Both the position numbers and the translations under genes were made by a program. This document shows, one piece after another, positions 33,501 to 44,735 of a stretch of DNA of 64,000 bases (position 1 is its first letter; each line of letters starts with the position of its first letter). Location of the stretch: assembly GCA_039111635.1 (NCBI GenBank), contig JBCAQO010000013.1:248001-312000 (forward strand). Direction: 5' to 3'. The notes under the pieces are model-generated. The model had not been told where the DNA came from, ran no database searches, and saw nothing but the letters and a program-made list of their open reading frames with translations. The DNA comes from Heterobasidion occidentale. Taxonomy: Eukaryota; Basidiomycota; Agaricomycetes; Russulales; Bondarzewiaceae.

Positions 33501-36500
33501 CTTGACGGGTGCTACGATCATTCAGATGGCTCGCCAGCTCGTCGAACAAGTCGGTCGGCCCTTAGAGTTGGATACGGATGGTATCTGGTGTATGCTCCCT
33601 GGCGTGTTTCCCGAAAACTTCAAGTTCAAATTAAGGAATGGGAAGGCCATCGGTTTCTCTTATCCTTGCACCATGCTCAATCACCTTGTTCACGACCAAT
33701 TCACCAATCACCAGTATCATGATCTTGATCCAGAGACGGGCGAACACAAAGTCCACAGTGAGAATTCTATCTTCTTCGAACTGGATGGTCCGTACAGGGC
33801 GATGATTCTACCTTCGTCCAAGGAGGAGGACAAATTATTGAAGAAGCGGTATGCAGTCTTCAATGTCGACGGATCGCTTGCCGAGTTGAAAGGCTTCGAG
33901 GTCAAGCGTCGAGGCGAGTTGCAGCTCATCAAGATCTTCCAATCTCAGATTTTCGAGAAGTTTCTTCTCGGATCCACAACTGAAGAATGCTATGCTGCCG
34001 TCGCTCAGGTGGCCGATCAATGGCTAGACGTACTATTCACCAAAGCAGAGGATCTCTCGGACGAAGAGTTGGTGGAGCTTATTGCCGAGAACAGGAGCAT
34101 GTCAAAGACACTAGCTGAGTACGGTACACAGAAGTCAACATCCATCAGCACAGCCAAGCGTCTTGCAGAGTTTTTGGGCAGTCAAATGGTGAAGGACAAA
34201 GGTTTAGCCTGCAAGTTCATTATCTCGGAGCGACCTTTCGGAGCGCCAGTCACGGAACGCGCGATTCCTGTAGCCATTTTCTCAGCAGACGAGAGCGTGA
34301 AGCGGACGTATCTTCGAAAGTGGCTTAAGGATAATGGCCTTGCACAGTTTGATCTGCGATCCATCCTGGACTGGGAATATTACATCGAACGCCTTGGTTC
34401 AGTCATTCAGAAGCTCATCACCATCCCTGCGGCTATGCAGAAAGTCGCCAACCCCGTCCCACGTATCCGTCACCCTGATTGGCTTCACCGTCGAGTCGTA
34501 GCACTAGACGACAAATTTCAGCAACATAAAGTCACAGATTTCTTCAAGCGCATGACAGTTGAAGATAAAAGCCAGGCCACTCAGCTCCTGGATATCGAGG
34601 ATTTGCAAGGCAGCGGTCTGCGACCCACGCGTCCGCGAATTGCTGTGGTCAATCGAAAGGGCAAGCGCAGATTGCCTTCTGAGGAGCCTGTGCTCCAGAT
34701 TTCTAAGGAGCCGCTCCCAAACCCCTCTTCTAACTATTCTGCCTGGATCAAGGCAATGAGACCTCGCTGGAAACAAAAGCGCACTGCTCGTGCAGGCGAT
34801 CCTGATTCAGCTATAATACATTCAATGTTTGGACCTTCGAAGATGAAGACCCTTCCCGCTGGGACGTTGTCCAACTTCGCCCAACTAGGACGCCTGGGCG
34901 ATACAACCTCTGGCTCTCAGTTGACTCGAAGTTGGTGTCTGCGCCCCTCCGGATCCCTCGAGAATTTTATCTGCATCTAAGGAACCTTCCTTCAGCTGAT
35001 TTTTTCCGAACCGATCTATACTCTTGCGAAAAGGTTTTAAAGAATCTGCCTCGCAACCTCCCTTGTGTCAATCTCTACAGGATCACAGTTCGTGAGGACA
35101 TATACCAACAGGCTAAGGAGCACTTTGTGGACCTCACAAACGATCCAAACGTCGACGGCATTTTTGAGCTGCAGGTAAGTCGTGCTGCTCGCCATTCCTA
35201 AGACGTTCTGACCTTTCGATCCTCTAGGTTCCTCTTGTCATCCGTGGCCTCCTCAAACTCGGCAAGACCTGTGAGACCAAGGACAACATTACCCTTAACC
35301 GTGCACAAATCACTGGCCTAGATCTTGATGCTCTCCAACCAGCTCATCCTAATTCTCGATCCAAGTACCTTGACGAAGGGAGGGCTGGAAAATATGTATT
35401 TTTGTATCACGCATGCTCCATCAACCGCCCTACTCAAGTCTTCGCCCTCTTTCTCCCTAACGGCAATGTCAGACTCCATCTCGTCGATCCTGCGACCAGG
35501 CGACAGCCGATCTCTCGTCTTCGTGAACTCTATGAAGAGCAATGGCAACAGCATCGGGAGAAACACGGGACTAGCATATCTCTGGAATATCCTGCTCACC
35601 GGAATTTCAGCCCTGCAGACTACCACACCAATGATGTTACGGCTTAAAAGCCGTATCGAGAGACTTAGGCATGTTGGAAGACCAATCGCTCACTGTGGTC
35701 ATCTCTTCGATGAAAGAACAAAGTTATTTCGATGCATTCCTTCCCAAGCTTTCCAAGTTTCCAGTGCTCTCCATGCCGAAAGCCAGGGCACCGCATAGTC
35801 TGGATGTCTTCCCTTGGCAAACCCATTTCGCTCAGAAAATGCTCATCCGTTATTTCTCGCTTGGTCCGTGGCTGGATCGGATGGTCTCTTTGCTGAGTAC
35901 TACAACGTACCCATAGGCCACATTGACGGCGATCAGCCATTGTTCCTGTCCGACCTGGACTTTGCGCGCCGGTTGACCAATCAGGATACTCTTTATGGTG
36001 GTCACCAAGTGGACGTCCTGACCTTGGCGGCATGGAGGACGACCGACGATTTACAGAGGAGCTTCCCCAGACCGATTTTGTATCTCCAGGCTGTTACTCG
36101 AATGTCAGCCTCGAGATCACCGTGCGAAACCTCGCGGTTAACGCTGTCCTTCATTCTGTTGTCGTCAACGAGCTTGAGGGCAGTGGAGGAACCACTGCGT
36201 TCGACTCGGTATCCCATATGATCGACGAGTTCGCGGAAGGAGAGGCCAAACGAGATCTCACCTTAGGCGAATCCAACGTCTCTCCGCAAACTTTCGGTGT
36301 CATAAAGTCGATGGTCAAGACGTGGCTACTAGACAAGATCCGCTATAATTTCGAAAGCCCTGCATCCCTCGCGATCGACCATTTCTGGCGATGGGTCAGC
36401 TCAAGGGCATCTCACATGTATGATCCTAGCATGCATCGTTTCGTCCATGGCCTCATGAGGAAGACCTTCATCCAACTCCTAGCTGAATTCAAGCGTTTGG

Positions 36501-37704
36501 GATCGCATGTCGTCTATGCTGACTTCAGCCGAATTCTTCTCGTTACCTCAAAACCTCCTGGGACAGCACACGCGTACGCGACGTATATCACCACCGCAGT
36601 GACATCCCACGAACTCTTCCAACACATCTACCTATTCACCGAAAAATTCTACGACTTCCTGATATTTATGGACGAAGCAAACCTTGGCGGGATTGTTTGT
36701 GAAGATCCACTAGCCGTCGAACCTCCAGATGAGCTCATCATCGAGATGAACTGGAATATTCAAAAGCATCTTCCAGTCGCGATTCAGAGGGACTTCATCG
36801 ACCTCGTTCGATACTTCATCATTCACCTATACAAAACGAAACAGAAGGCGAACGAGAACTCGCGTGGCCCTCTCCGTATCTTATCCAACGGCGCACCTGA
36901 CGCGACTCAGAGGGATGCTGCGAGAACGAAGGAGATGGACAGCGTCAAGGATTTTCTTGCCAGGCGGCTTATGCGGAAGCTATTCACGTTCATCGACAGT
37001 GTGCAGACGCGGCATCGGAATGCCTCGGTTGACGAGGAGCTTAGTGCCGACTTCGAGTTCCCCCTGCTCCCAGGCTCGTACCTCAATATGTCCGACCCCA
37101 CTCTCGAGTTCATCAAATTTGTGTGCGCCGTATTCGAACTCGCGAAGGATTACCAGAGCGAAGTTGGGCTTCTAAAGCGGAATGCACTCGAGCTGATCGG
37201 CGTGAAGTATTTCGGAGATGAAGTCATTTTCCGAAATCCCTGCGATCCTCTTAAGCTACCCAGCGTGCCTTGCAGGCACTGCGACGCCCTGCGCGACTTC
37301 GACTTCTGTCGGGACCCTGACCTACTGCCCAACAATCAGGAGATATCGCCAAAGTGGTCATGCTCAGACTGCGGGGGCGAATACGATCGGGTGGCCATTG
37401 AGCTAGAATTGATGGAGTTTGTGCATGGGCTAGAGAGGACGTTCGCTCAGCAGGACCTAAAATGCGGAAAGTGCAAGCAATTGCGCTCGAACAACGTAGC
37501 GAAGCATTGCCAATGCTCAGGATCATTCCAGCTGACTATCAATAAGGCGGATGTCAGGAGGAAGCTGAAGACCGTCTTCAATGTTGCAATCGTCCACAAG
37601 CTGGTGAGACTAAGGGTACGTTGTTCGCTTTGTTTTCGATGGAGCAGAGTGCAGACTGACTCTTCAAACAGGAAACCGCCCAAGTCGCACTAGGTAGTTC
37701 ATGA
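30561..37704 (+). CDS. POL2: DNA polymerase epsilon catalytic subunit (Pol2/POLE)
   Basis: The leading-strand replicative polymerase. The ATG at 30561 starts [20 protein letters not shown]. The exonuclease domain shows Exo I ([16 protein letters not shown], near 31614), Exo II ([10 protein letters not shown]) and Exo III ([16 protein letters not shown]). The polymerase domain shows motif A ([11 protein letters not shown], near 32866), motif B ([20 protein letters not shown]) and motif C (ELDTDGIWC, near 33565). The non-catalytic C-terminal half is present, with two Cys clusters at its end: [19 protein letters not shown]...WSCSDCG and [20 protein letters not shown]. The last exon ends ETAQVAL then GSS, with the stop at 37702-37704. 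Expected length is about 2,200 residues. Frame breaks interrupt otherwise perfect homology near 31925, 32360, 32799, 33043, 34815, 35645, 35891 and 35996. At least six are a single missing base in a short run. Since the gene is essential, assembly error is the best explanation. Confidence 0.95.
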
Positions 37705-39637
37705 AACCGTAACAGGAAGTTCCCCAGCCTCAGGCCTCAGTGCTATTTTTGCTCTCCGTCCTTTGAATCCTATCGTTGCACTGTTCTCGGCCATGTATTT
37801 TTAAGCTACATCATGTCGTTTATGCTATGTACTATCGCGCACACAAACGTATCCATATTGTCACTTGTTTCACATTTTTCCGAGGTGGTCAACCAACAGA
37901 ATGTCTCAGATCTCGATCAAAAAGAATAGAATCATGATGTATCTGTTCTCCAACCCGACTTTTTTTTGCTTGCAGCTCAATGAGAGTCAGCGAGTGGTCA
38001 AAGGTGGTCGATCGATCCTCTGACTTGCCACGCGGAATCATAACACCCGTGTGACGACTGTAGATGAGCATGGTCCGTGCGCGGGGTCATTCGTATATAA
38101 GCCGGCCATCATGCATAGTGATTTCTTCATACTTACCTTGAAGGCACAGGCTCCCTCACGTACCTGGGCTTGTGGGCCATGGGGACCTTCCATAGCACGG
38201 CGACCCTGTCCCCAGAGGGTACCTGTGGTTTGTATGTGCCTCTGGTGCATGCACTTTCTAAATATTTGGCTTGTTCCACCTTGGCCACTCTGGCTGGGTG
38301 GGCCTTCCTTTTTGCCGGTTAGCATGGCTAACCCTAACCTTAATACAAGTCATATAATTTACTCTCTACCTAAATATCAATGATCTGCTTCCCAATATGA
38401 CTTGAAGTATGCACCAAAACATGGCTCAGATTGTGTGAGAGATATCAGACTTGTAACATGGTTTCCCGAAGCATATGGCAACAAAGGCAGATTGGCATAG
38501 CAAACATATGCTACACATATATTCATCTATATAATGCCTCCTTTATCATTGCACTAGAAATGTGTCACATCTACACTAGCATGGTTCAACACAAGAGGAT
38601 CTACAACAAGCAACATCTTATAACAGCAGCATGAATTGGATGTCATTGATGAAATACTTCGATAGAGCAAGTACTCATCAATGCCAATGTGACAGAGACA
38701 AACACATGACCTTGTCAGTACAGCGAGGAGGGACGAATGATAAACATCTTAGATGTCAAAACAGTCAGTTTCCAAGCAAAAGCACCGATTCAGGAAGCGA
38801 ACGAAAAGGAACACAGCTAACTATAGAAAGGATAAAATATTGAGCGCCAGGAGTCAGGGATGAGTCTGCAGGGCCATGAATCCAAAGCGAGCACTTGCGT
38901 AGCCCGAGGAGATGAATTCACCAGGACATCTGCACGTTGGTCCGAGTCGTAAACCCGTAAGGACTAGCTGGATAGCATTCAATCCCGATGATCCCGCCCT
39001 CGCAATATACACATACTGTGCATATCACCGCTTAAGGGACCTGGAATATGGCGAATGTTCAGGACCGTTCAGTCAGCTGCGCAATTGAGGACTCTGGCGG
39101 CTAAGTATGCGATCTCAATCATGATGACACGGATACGGAATAGAACGCACGCAGTTGAGGGAACTCAAATACCGAAAGTGTGTCAGACCTCCGGTCTGGT
39201 AAGCCGAGTTCACGCTCCAGCAGTCAGGCGACCAGCTGCTTAGCCAGGGCTACAAAAATGGGGAAACCTTGGGAGATGATTGCGAGAAGCCACTAGTCAG
39301 ATGCATTCAGGCCATGATGACTGTAATCAGAGAGCTCGGCGCCTTAGGAGACCAAAAAGGAGCGATGAAGTGGGTCCCAGTTGAGGACGTGGTGGTTCAA
39401 GACAAACGAGCCGAAGCCGACGAGGAGCCACAGAACGCTGGTGACGTTACCTCACTGCGGTTCAACCCTGCCACATCCTCCCTCTGGATTCACAATCCAC
39501 AATTCATTCATCGCATCCTCACAGCATTCTTCAGAGGTACCGGTTTGCTACAGACGTGCTGAGCTGACGACGACAACGACGACGACAAACGAGATAACGA
39601 CGCCAAACGACCTCCCGATCTTCCAGATATCGCTACC
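37705..39637. other. long intergenic region, possible transposon relics
   Basis: Almost 2 kb with no gene I can support. 38045-38330 has a TATA-like tatataagcc (plus strand, near 38094) and many short CT/GG motifs. 38330-38840 is visibly AT-richer than the neighbourhood. Frames at 38051-38383 and 39269-39562 lack recognisable domains. The last 300 bp should hold the MO25 promoter. Confidence 0.45.
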
Positions 39638-41070
39638 ATGAATTTCTTCAAGACAAAGCAGCGGACACCGCCCGACCTCGTCCGGGGCCTCCGGGATAAT
39701 ATTTTGAAACTCGAATCGTCGCCACCAGGTGATGCGCGGAAGAAAGTATGTGCAGCTCCACGCTCGGCGCATCAAGCTGACAATAGAGGTATTTCAACCA
39801 ACTCTATCTTTGCACAACTCTATACAGGCGAGCGAGGAGATCAGCAAGCACTTGCAGCAGATCAAAGGGTTGCTCTATGGCGATGGCGGTGCGCAGTGAT
39901 TCTAAATGCCTCAGATCTTATCTTGACCTGTATTACCCTGTATACAGAGCCCGTCCCGGAGCTCCTCGCTCAACTCGCCCAAGAGACCTATTCCACGGAC
40001 CTGCTCTACTTTCTCGTGCTTCATATCGGCCGGTTCGATTTCGAGGCGCGCAAGGACGCAGTGCAGATTTTCAACAACCTCTTGCGGCGCCAGATCGGGA
40101 CGCGCTGGCCCACAGTCGAGTATATTTCGTCCAAGCGTGAGGTGCTTTTCGCTGCTTTGCAGGGATATGAGAACGAGGAGGTTGCGCTGAATACGGGCAT
40201 GATATTGAGGGAGATGTTGAAGCATGAGCAGCTGTGCAAGATCCTGCTTCACTCAGAACAGTGCGTTAATCACCATCGTTGTTATTCAAAGAAGTTGCGT
40301 TGGGTGTGTGGGGTGCTGAACTGACTTGATGGGGAAGGTTCTACAAGTATCCGCACTACATCGAGACCACGACATTCGGGATTTCATGTGATGCGTACTC
40401 CAGTCTGAAGGACACACTTACACGACACAAACCGATGGTCGCGGAATACCTTGACAAGAACTACGATCGGGTCCGTCCCCTATGCTACATCTGATGCTCT
40501 CTATGTTCAATCTATGTTGCTACATACGCAGTTCTTCAACTCCTTCACGACCCTCATCCTCTCCACAAACTACGTTACTAAGCGCCAGTCACTCAAACTC
40601 CTCGGCGAGATCCTCCTTGACAGAGCAAACTTCAATGTGATGACGCGCTACATCGCGAACGAAGCCAATCTCAAGATGATGATGAACTTGCTCAGAGATA
40701 AGAGCAAGAACATTCAGTTCGAGGCGTTCCATGTTTTCAAGGTCTAACCTTTGCCTGATTGTTCTAACTTCTGAGCTGATCAATGGGATATATAGGTCTT
40801 CGTTGCAAACCCCAAGAAGCCTCCGCAAATCGAGAATATCTTGAGGAGGAATAAAGACAAGCTTCTGGTCTATTTGAAGAACTTCCATAACGATAAGGAT
40901 GGTGCGGCCCACTCTCAACCTTCCGTTTTTGAGAAATTCACTGATTAAATCGCTGGTACTATAGATGAGCAATTTACGGTATGCTCACGTCGATAATACA
41001 TCTATCATGATGCTAATCAATTCTATAGGATGAGAAACAGTTCCTCATAGTGCAGATCCAAGGCCTGTAA
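39638..41070 (+). CDS. MO25/Hym1 scaffold protein
   Basis: MO25 (Cab39) family ARM/HEAT-repeat scaffold. In fungi (Hym1, HymA) it supports the GCK-NDR kinase (RAM/MOR) pathway for polarity and septation. The ATG at 39638 begins [20 protein letters not shown]. After an intron comes [20 protein letters not shown], then [26 protein letters not shown]-type helices with [20 protein letters not shown], and [20 protein letters not shown]. Then follow [40 protein letters not shown] and [20 protein letters not shown]. Small terminal exons give DEQFT and [13 protein letters not shown] with the stop at 41068-41070. All intron joins are in frame, so the gene is intact at about 330 residues, the normal family length. 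Confidence 0.95.
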
Positions 41071-41910
41071 CTTGCACCATCCCCGCTCTTCCCTCGTACC
41101 CGCAAGCCGATCGTCCAATTGTCCTCACCGCCACCCTTGCCATCATTTCAATACCATCTATACACCATTGTATGGTCGCACGCCCTTGCACCCGGAGCTG
41201 TAGCCCCAGCCTCTTTTGTGTCTACCATACCATGCCAGCGCGATCGACTATTCGTGCATCATACCTAATACGGGCTGGCCATTCGCCTTTTACCTACATT
41301 CACCTTGCACACCACGCACCAATCATCATCCCGCTAGGCTTGCCCGCCTCGCTTTCTTGCTCGCTACATTCCCGACCATTGCCCCCTGCGAACATAGCCT
41401 GGTCCAACTGTGTCGCGCCCTCGTTGATTTGTCCTTCGTTGAGTATTTCCGTGTCTGTTGATCTTGAGCGCGCGCCTTGTGTGCATAGCATGGACATCTG
41501 TACCCGTCGACGCGCATCTGTTGTTTGACTTTTGCCAACTACAGACGGGCCGCGTTCGTTCGTTTGTTTCTGCCTGCGATTTCATGTCTTGAAGCCGTGA
41601 TCGGTGTTGCTGCCAGTTGTCGTCGTCGTCGTTGTACAGTACGCAGAATAGACCGTCGAATGAAAGGATGTGAATTGTTAGCTGCGAGCTTGTCTAAGAA
41701 ATTAGAACATGTTTTTTGCACGCCAGAGCACTCGGGAGTTTACCGGGGTCTCGTCACTAGACACACCGCCCGCGCACGTGCTGTTCCGCCATGGCTATGT
41801 CGAGTCGGACGCGCTCAAATTCCGAGCCCTAAGGCCTGTTTCGACGTTCTCTTGTCTTCAACCACCACCATCTCTCGTCTGCTCGTCCTCCCCTTCCCGC
41901 TCCAATCGAT
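41071..41910. other. intergenic: MO25 3' flank and GNA1 promoter
   Basis: C/T-rich intergenic DNA between two same-strand genes. Overlapping frames on both strands show no domain. Confidence 0.5.
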
Positions 41911-42658
41911 ATGCCCTCGTTCACGCCCGACTCCCAGCTCGACCTGCTCTTCTCTGCCCATCTCATCCCTCAGAAAGTCAGAGACGAACTTCCCGCAGAC
42001 CTTCATGTATGTTTGCCAGACTTGTCGCATGCCGTGATCGATTCGACTCATGGGACACGCGCAGATTCGCCCACTAGCTGCATCGGACTACCACCGCGGG
42101 CACCTCGCGGTTCTGAGCGTCCTGACCACCGTCACGGACCCAGGCGAAGCCTCCTACGTTGCGCAGTTCAACACCCTCCGATCGATACCGTACACGTATT
42201 ATACGCTCGTCATCGTGTCGAAAGAGACAGACCGCATCGTCGGCGTCGGCTCCATCTTTCTCGAGCGCAAGTTCCTCCGCGGCCTGGCTACGGTCGGACA
42301 TATCGAGGATATCGCGGTCGATGCGTCACAGCAGGGGAAAAAGCTCGGGCTGCGGATCATCCAGGCGCTCACGCACATCAGCGAGAACAACGGGTGCTAC
42401 AAGACGATCCTGAACTGCAGCGACAAGAATATCCGTGAGCGACCCTCTGACATTATCCTTGTCCTGTGATTGGCATAGCTGACGAGTGGTGCTTTGCTCT
42501 ACGTAGCCTTCTACGAGAAATGTGGATATGAGAAAAAGGAGAACGAGATGGCAAGTCGGCTTAAACCGTGGTCTATTAATTTCGCTCTGACATAGACATG
42601 GCAACCCTTTCATTAGGCTAAATACGCGTCGGAGCGCGCGCGCACACCAAGGCTGTGA
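41911..42658 (+). CDS. GNA1: glucosamine-6-phosphate N-acetyltransferase
   Basis: Transfers acetyl from acetyl-CoA to glucosamine-6-phosphate, the step before UDP-GlcNAc and chitin synthesis. The ATG at 41911 starts MPSFTPDSQLDLLFSAHLIP. After an intron comes IRPLAASDYHRGHLAVLSVL, the GNAT core VGVGSIFLERKFLRGLATVG, HIEDIAVDASQQGKKLGLRI (acetyl-CoA pyrophosphate-binding QGKKLG) and NNGCYKTILNCSDKNI. After another intron comes PFYEKCGYEKKENEM. The final intron (42551-42616) starts with GC (gcaagt) and the last exon gives AKYASERARTPRL. Length is about 170-180 residues, normal for fungal Gna1. No frame problem was seen. Confidence 0.94.
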
Positions 42659-43125
42659 AGCACAGCCCACGTTCGCACTTAGATCACTTCGGACGTTAGA
42701 GCATCCTCGCGTTGGACATAGGACTCACACTCATACCCTTCGTACAGGCTTGTCATGGACCTTTACAGTACCATATCGATCTCACCATTATATATTCATC
42801 TAGATACCATGCGCGGCCTGGCTCTTTTTATCTTCCTTGGCCTCCGATATCTATCTACATGAACGTGGCGTCTACCCTAGCTGGAATCTGTTTGATAATA
42901 TGATGATCAACACACGCCATGATGAGTGACGGGTTGCATGGAGAGTCGAGAGCGGATGACTAGGAACTTTGAGTGACAAGTACAATTACAAACTACGCGA
43001 CAACTATGCCGACATTCGACATAATAATGATCGACATATTGATTAACGGACATGTCTTATCCTGGGCTTCAATGTTCTCGATCCGTCTGCAACACAAGAG
43101 TAGCGCTCATTGACCATCTACATCC
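42659..43125. other. convergent 3' intergenic region
   Basis: Between the GNA1 stop (+) and the 3' side of the RRM gene (-). It is AT-rich in parts and no gene is seen. Confidence 0.5.
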
Positions 43126-43991
43126 TCAAGGGTCTAAGGTTTGAGAAACAAGTAAGCTCCCAGATGTGCGATTGATACTTACAGAGTGACTGCTAAACCA
43201 CTGAATGATCATCAAAGACACGTTTGGACTTTCCCTTCCGAAGCGACCTTCCTTGTTTCTACAGGGCTTATAAATAGGGAACTCAATCTGCAGAAAAAGA
43301 CTAGCCATACCTCGCCTTGAAGGAGGCTCGAACCGTCTTCAACCTGTTTCCCAGTAGCTGTGGGACTTAACGAGCCAGACGCTGCCTATAGGGACAATAA
43401 TTGATAGACCGTCGGGCACAGACGATGTTCACTCACTTTCGCCTGCTTCGTTTCTTTCTTGCGGGTATCCTCTCTAGCCTGTCTGTATCCCATTGCTAGG
43501 GACGCCTGACGGTCCTCTTTCTTCTGCGAAGGAGAAACTTTCAACAACTGACCCTTCAGCATTGTTCCATTCGCGCCTTTGACCGCCTTGAGAGCGTCTG
43601 CATGCTCGAGGAATGTCACGAACCCGAAGCCTTTGCTGCTTCCGCTCTCGGGGTCTCTTGGGATGCTGATAGAGGTGATCTTGCCGTATTGTCCAAAACG
43701 CGTCCTCAACTCATCTCTGGTCACATCAGAATCGAGGTCTCCGACGAAGACGGTCGTGAACTCGGATTTCGTCGCGTCCTTAAGGACCTGGCGATCTTGT
43801 TCCGCATGTATGAGGCGCCGCGCTACCTTGGCGCCTGCGCGATGGGATTTGGGAATTTTGGCTGAGTCAAATGGGACTACGGTGTGGACCAGTCGATGCA
43901 AGAGTTCTGCCGTTTGAGCGACGTCGAAGCGCATGAAGGCGTAGCCGTTATGCATGCCACGAGTATCCGTCGTCTTTTCGAAAATTTGCAT
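43126..43991 (-). CDS. RNA-binding protein with RRM domains (ends uncertain)
   Basis: The long exon (about 43439-43991) contains the second half of one RRM (GMHNGYAFMRF as RNP1). A linker rich in Lys/Arg follows, then a complete RRM with RNP2 TVFVGDL and RNP1 SKGFGFVTF, including DVTRDELRTRFGQYGKITSI and a basic tail (QAREDTRKKETKQAK). A GT-AG intron joins it to a short exon (AASGSLSPTATGKQVEDGSS). A further exon (IEFPIYKPCRNKEGRFGRES) may end at 43126. The first half of RRM1 and the true start lie upstream, between 43992 and about 44240. I could not resolve them without ambiguity: an exon around PWIIVDPKEQ near 44080 is one candidate. It is probably a nuclear or cytoplasmic mRNA-binding protein; the specific orthologue is not identified. 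Confidence 0.65.
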
Positions 43992-44735
43992 GCACTGCAG
44001 GACCTTCAGATGGGGTCATCGAATCTATACGTCCATACGCACGTCCTTGTCAACCTGCTCTTTGGGATCGACGATGATCCATGGCTACGAGATAGCGACG
44101 CTCATGCTGCCGTCTTAGGGATGAAGAGGCTGAAAGGGAAGCGGATAGAGGCGCAGAGTACTTGCAGTATGCCTTTCTGTAGGGCTTGGGGTTGCCTCGA
44201 GGGTACGCTTCCCTGCTCAGTCCTACTCCCATAACAGAGGTGTTCTGGCGACCGTGGGCGTGCTGAGTGATCACTAATTTTACTAGGTTCAAAGGTAGAT
44301 AAGGTGCCTGTTTAAACGGCTCGAAAGACACGGCACAATTCACCCTCATAAGCCATTCGGAATCACTTCAGTAGTTGGTAGAACATATGCATAAAATGCC
44401 CTCTTTGTTCTCCAATGGCAGAAAGACCAGAACGACATATGTGATCGGAGGTCAATATTGTCAATGCTGCAAGAGTGAGAGACTGCGCGAAAGCGCCATA
44501 GTGCATGGTGAAGGCAAGGCTGCAAGGAGCCAGGACGTCACAAGTGAAAATGTGAGAAAGACCCCGGACTCCGCAGTATAGGCTTGGATGACATCCCCTG
44601 ACTTTCCGTCTCTCTTCATCAACTTCTTTCCCAGAGTCAACTCCTTCAACAGCGCGGCTCTCGACCGCAACTTCCTGCCCTCGCTTGCAGTCTTTGGACA
44701 TCAAATATTCAATAGACTGCAATACCATCGTTCCC
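43992..44735. other. unresolved: probable 5' part of the RRM gene and F-box gene promoter
   Basis: Minus-strand sequence to about 44240 probably contains the first exon or exons of the RRM gene. The rest lies upstream of the plus-strand F-box gene. No independent gene is supported. Confidence 0.4.

Noticed and set aside
38051..38383. 110-codon frame rich in Trp, Cys and Pro
   Set aside because: No family resemblance. Composition follows local CT/GG-rich DNA, so it is more likely repeat-derived than a gene.
43321..43335. Minus-strand ggttcgagcctcc resembling a tRNA B box
   Set aside because: No acceptor stem, anticodon arm or proper A box can be folded around it. It lies between or within RRM gene exons.
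43884..44234. Plus-strand frame of 116 codons
   Set aside because: It is antisense to the RRM-coding exon, and the conserved RNP motifs are on the other strand.
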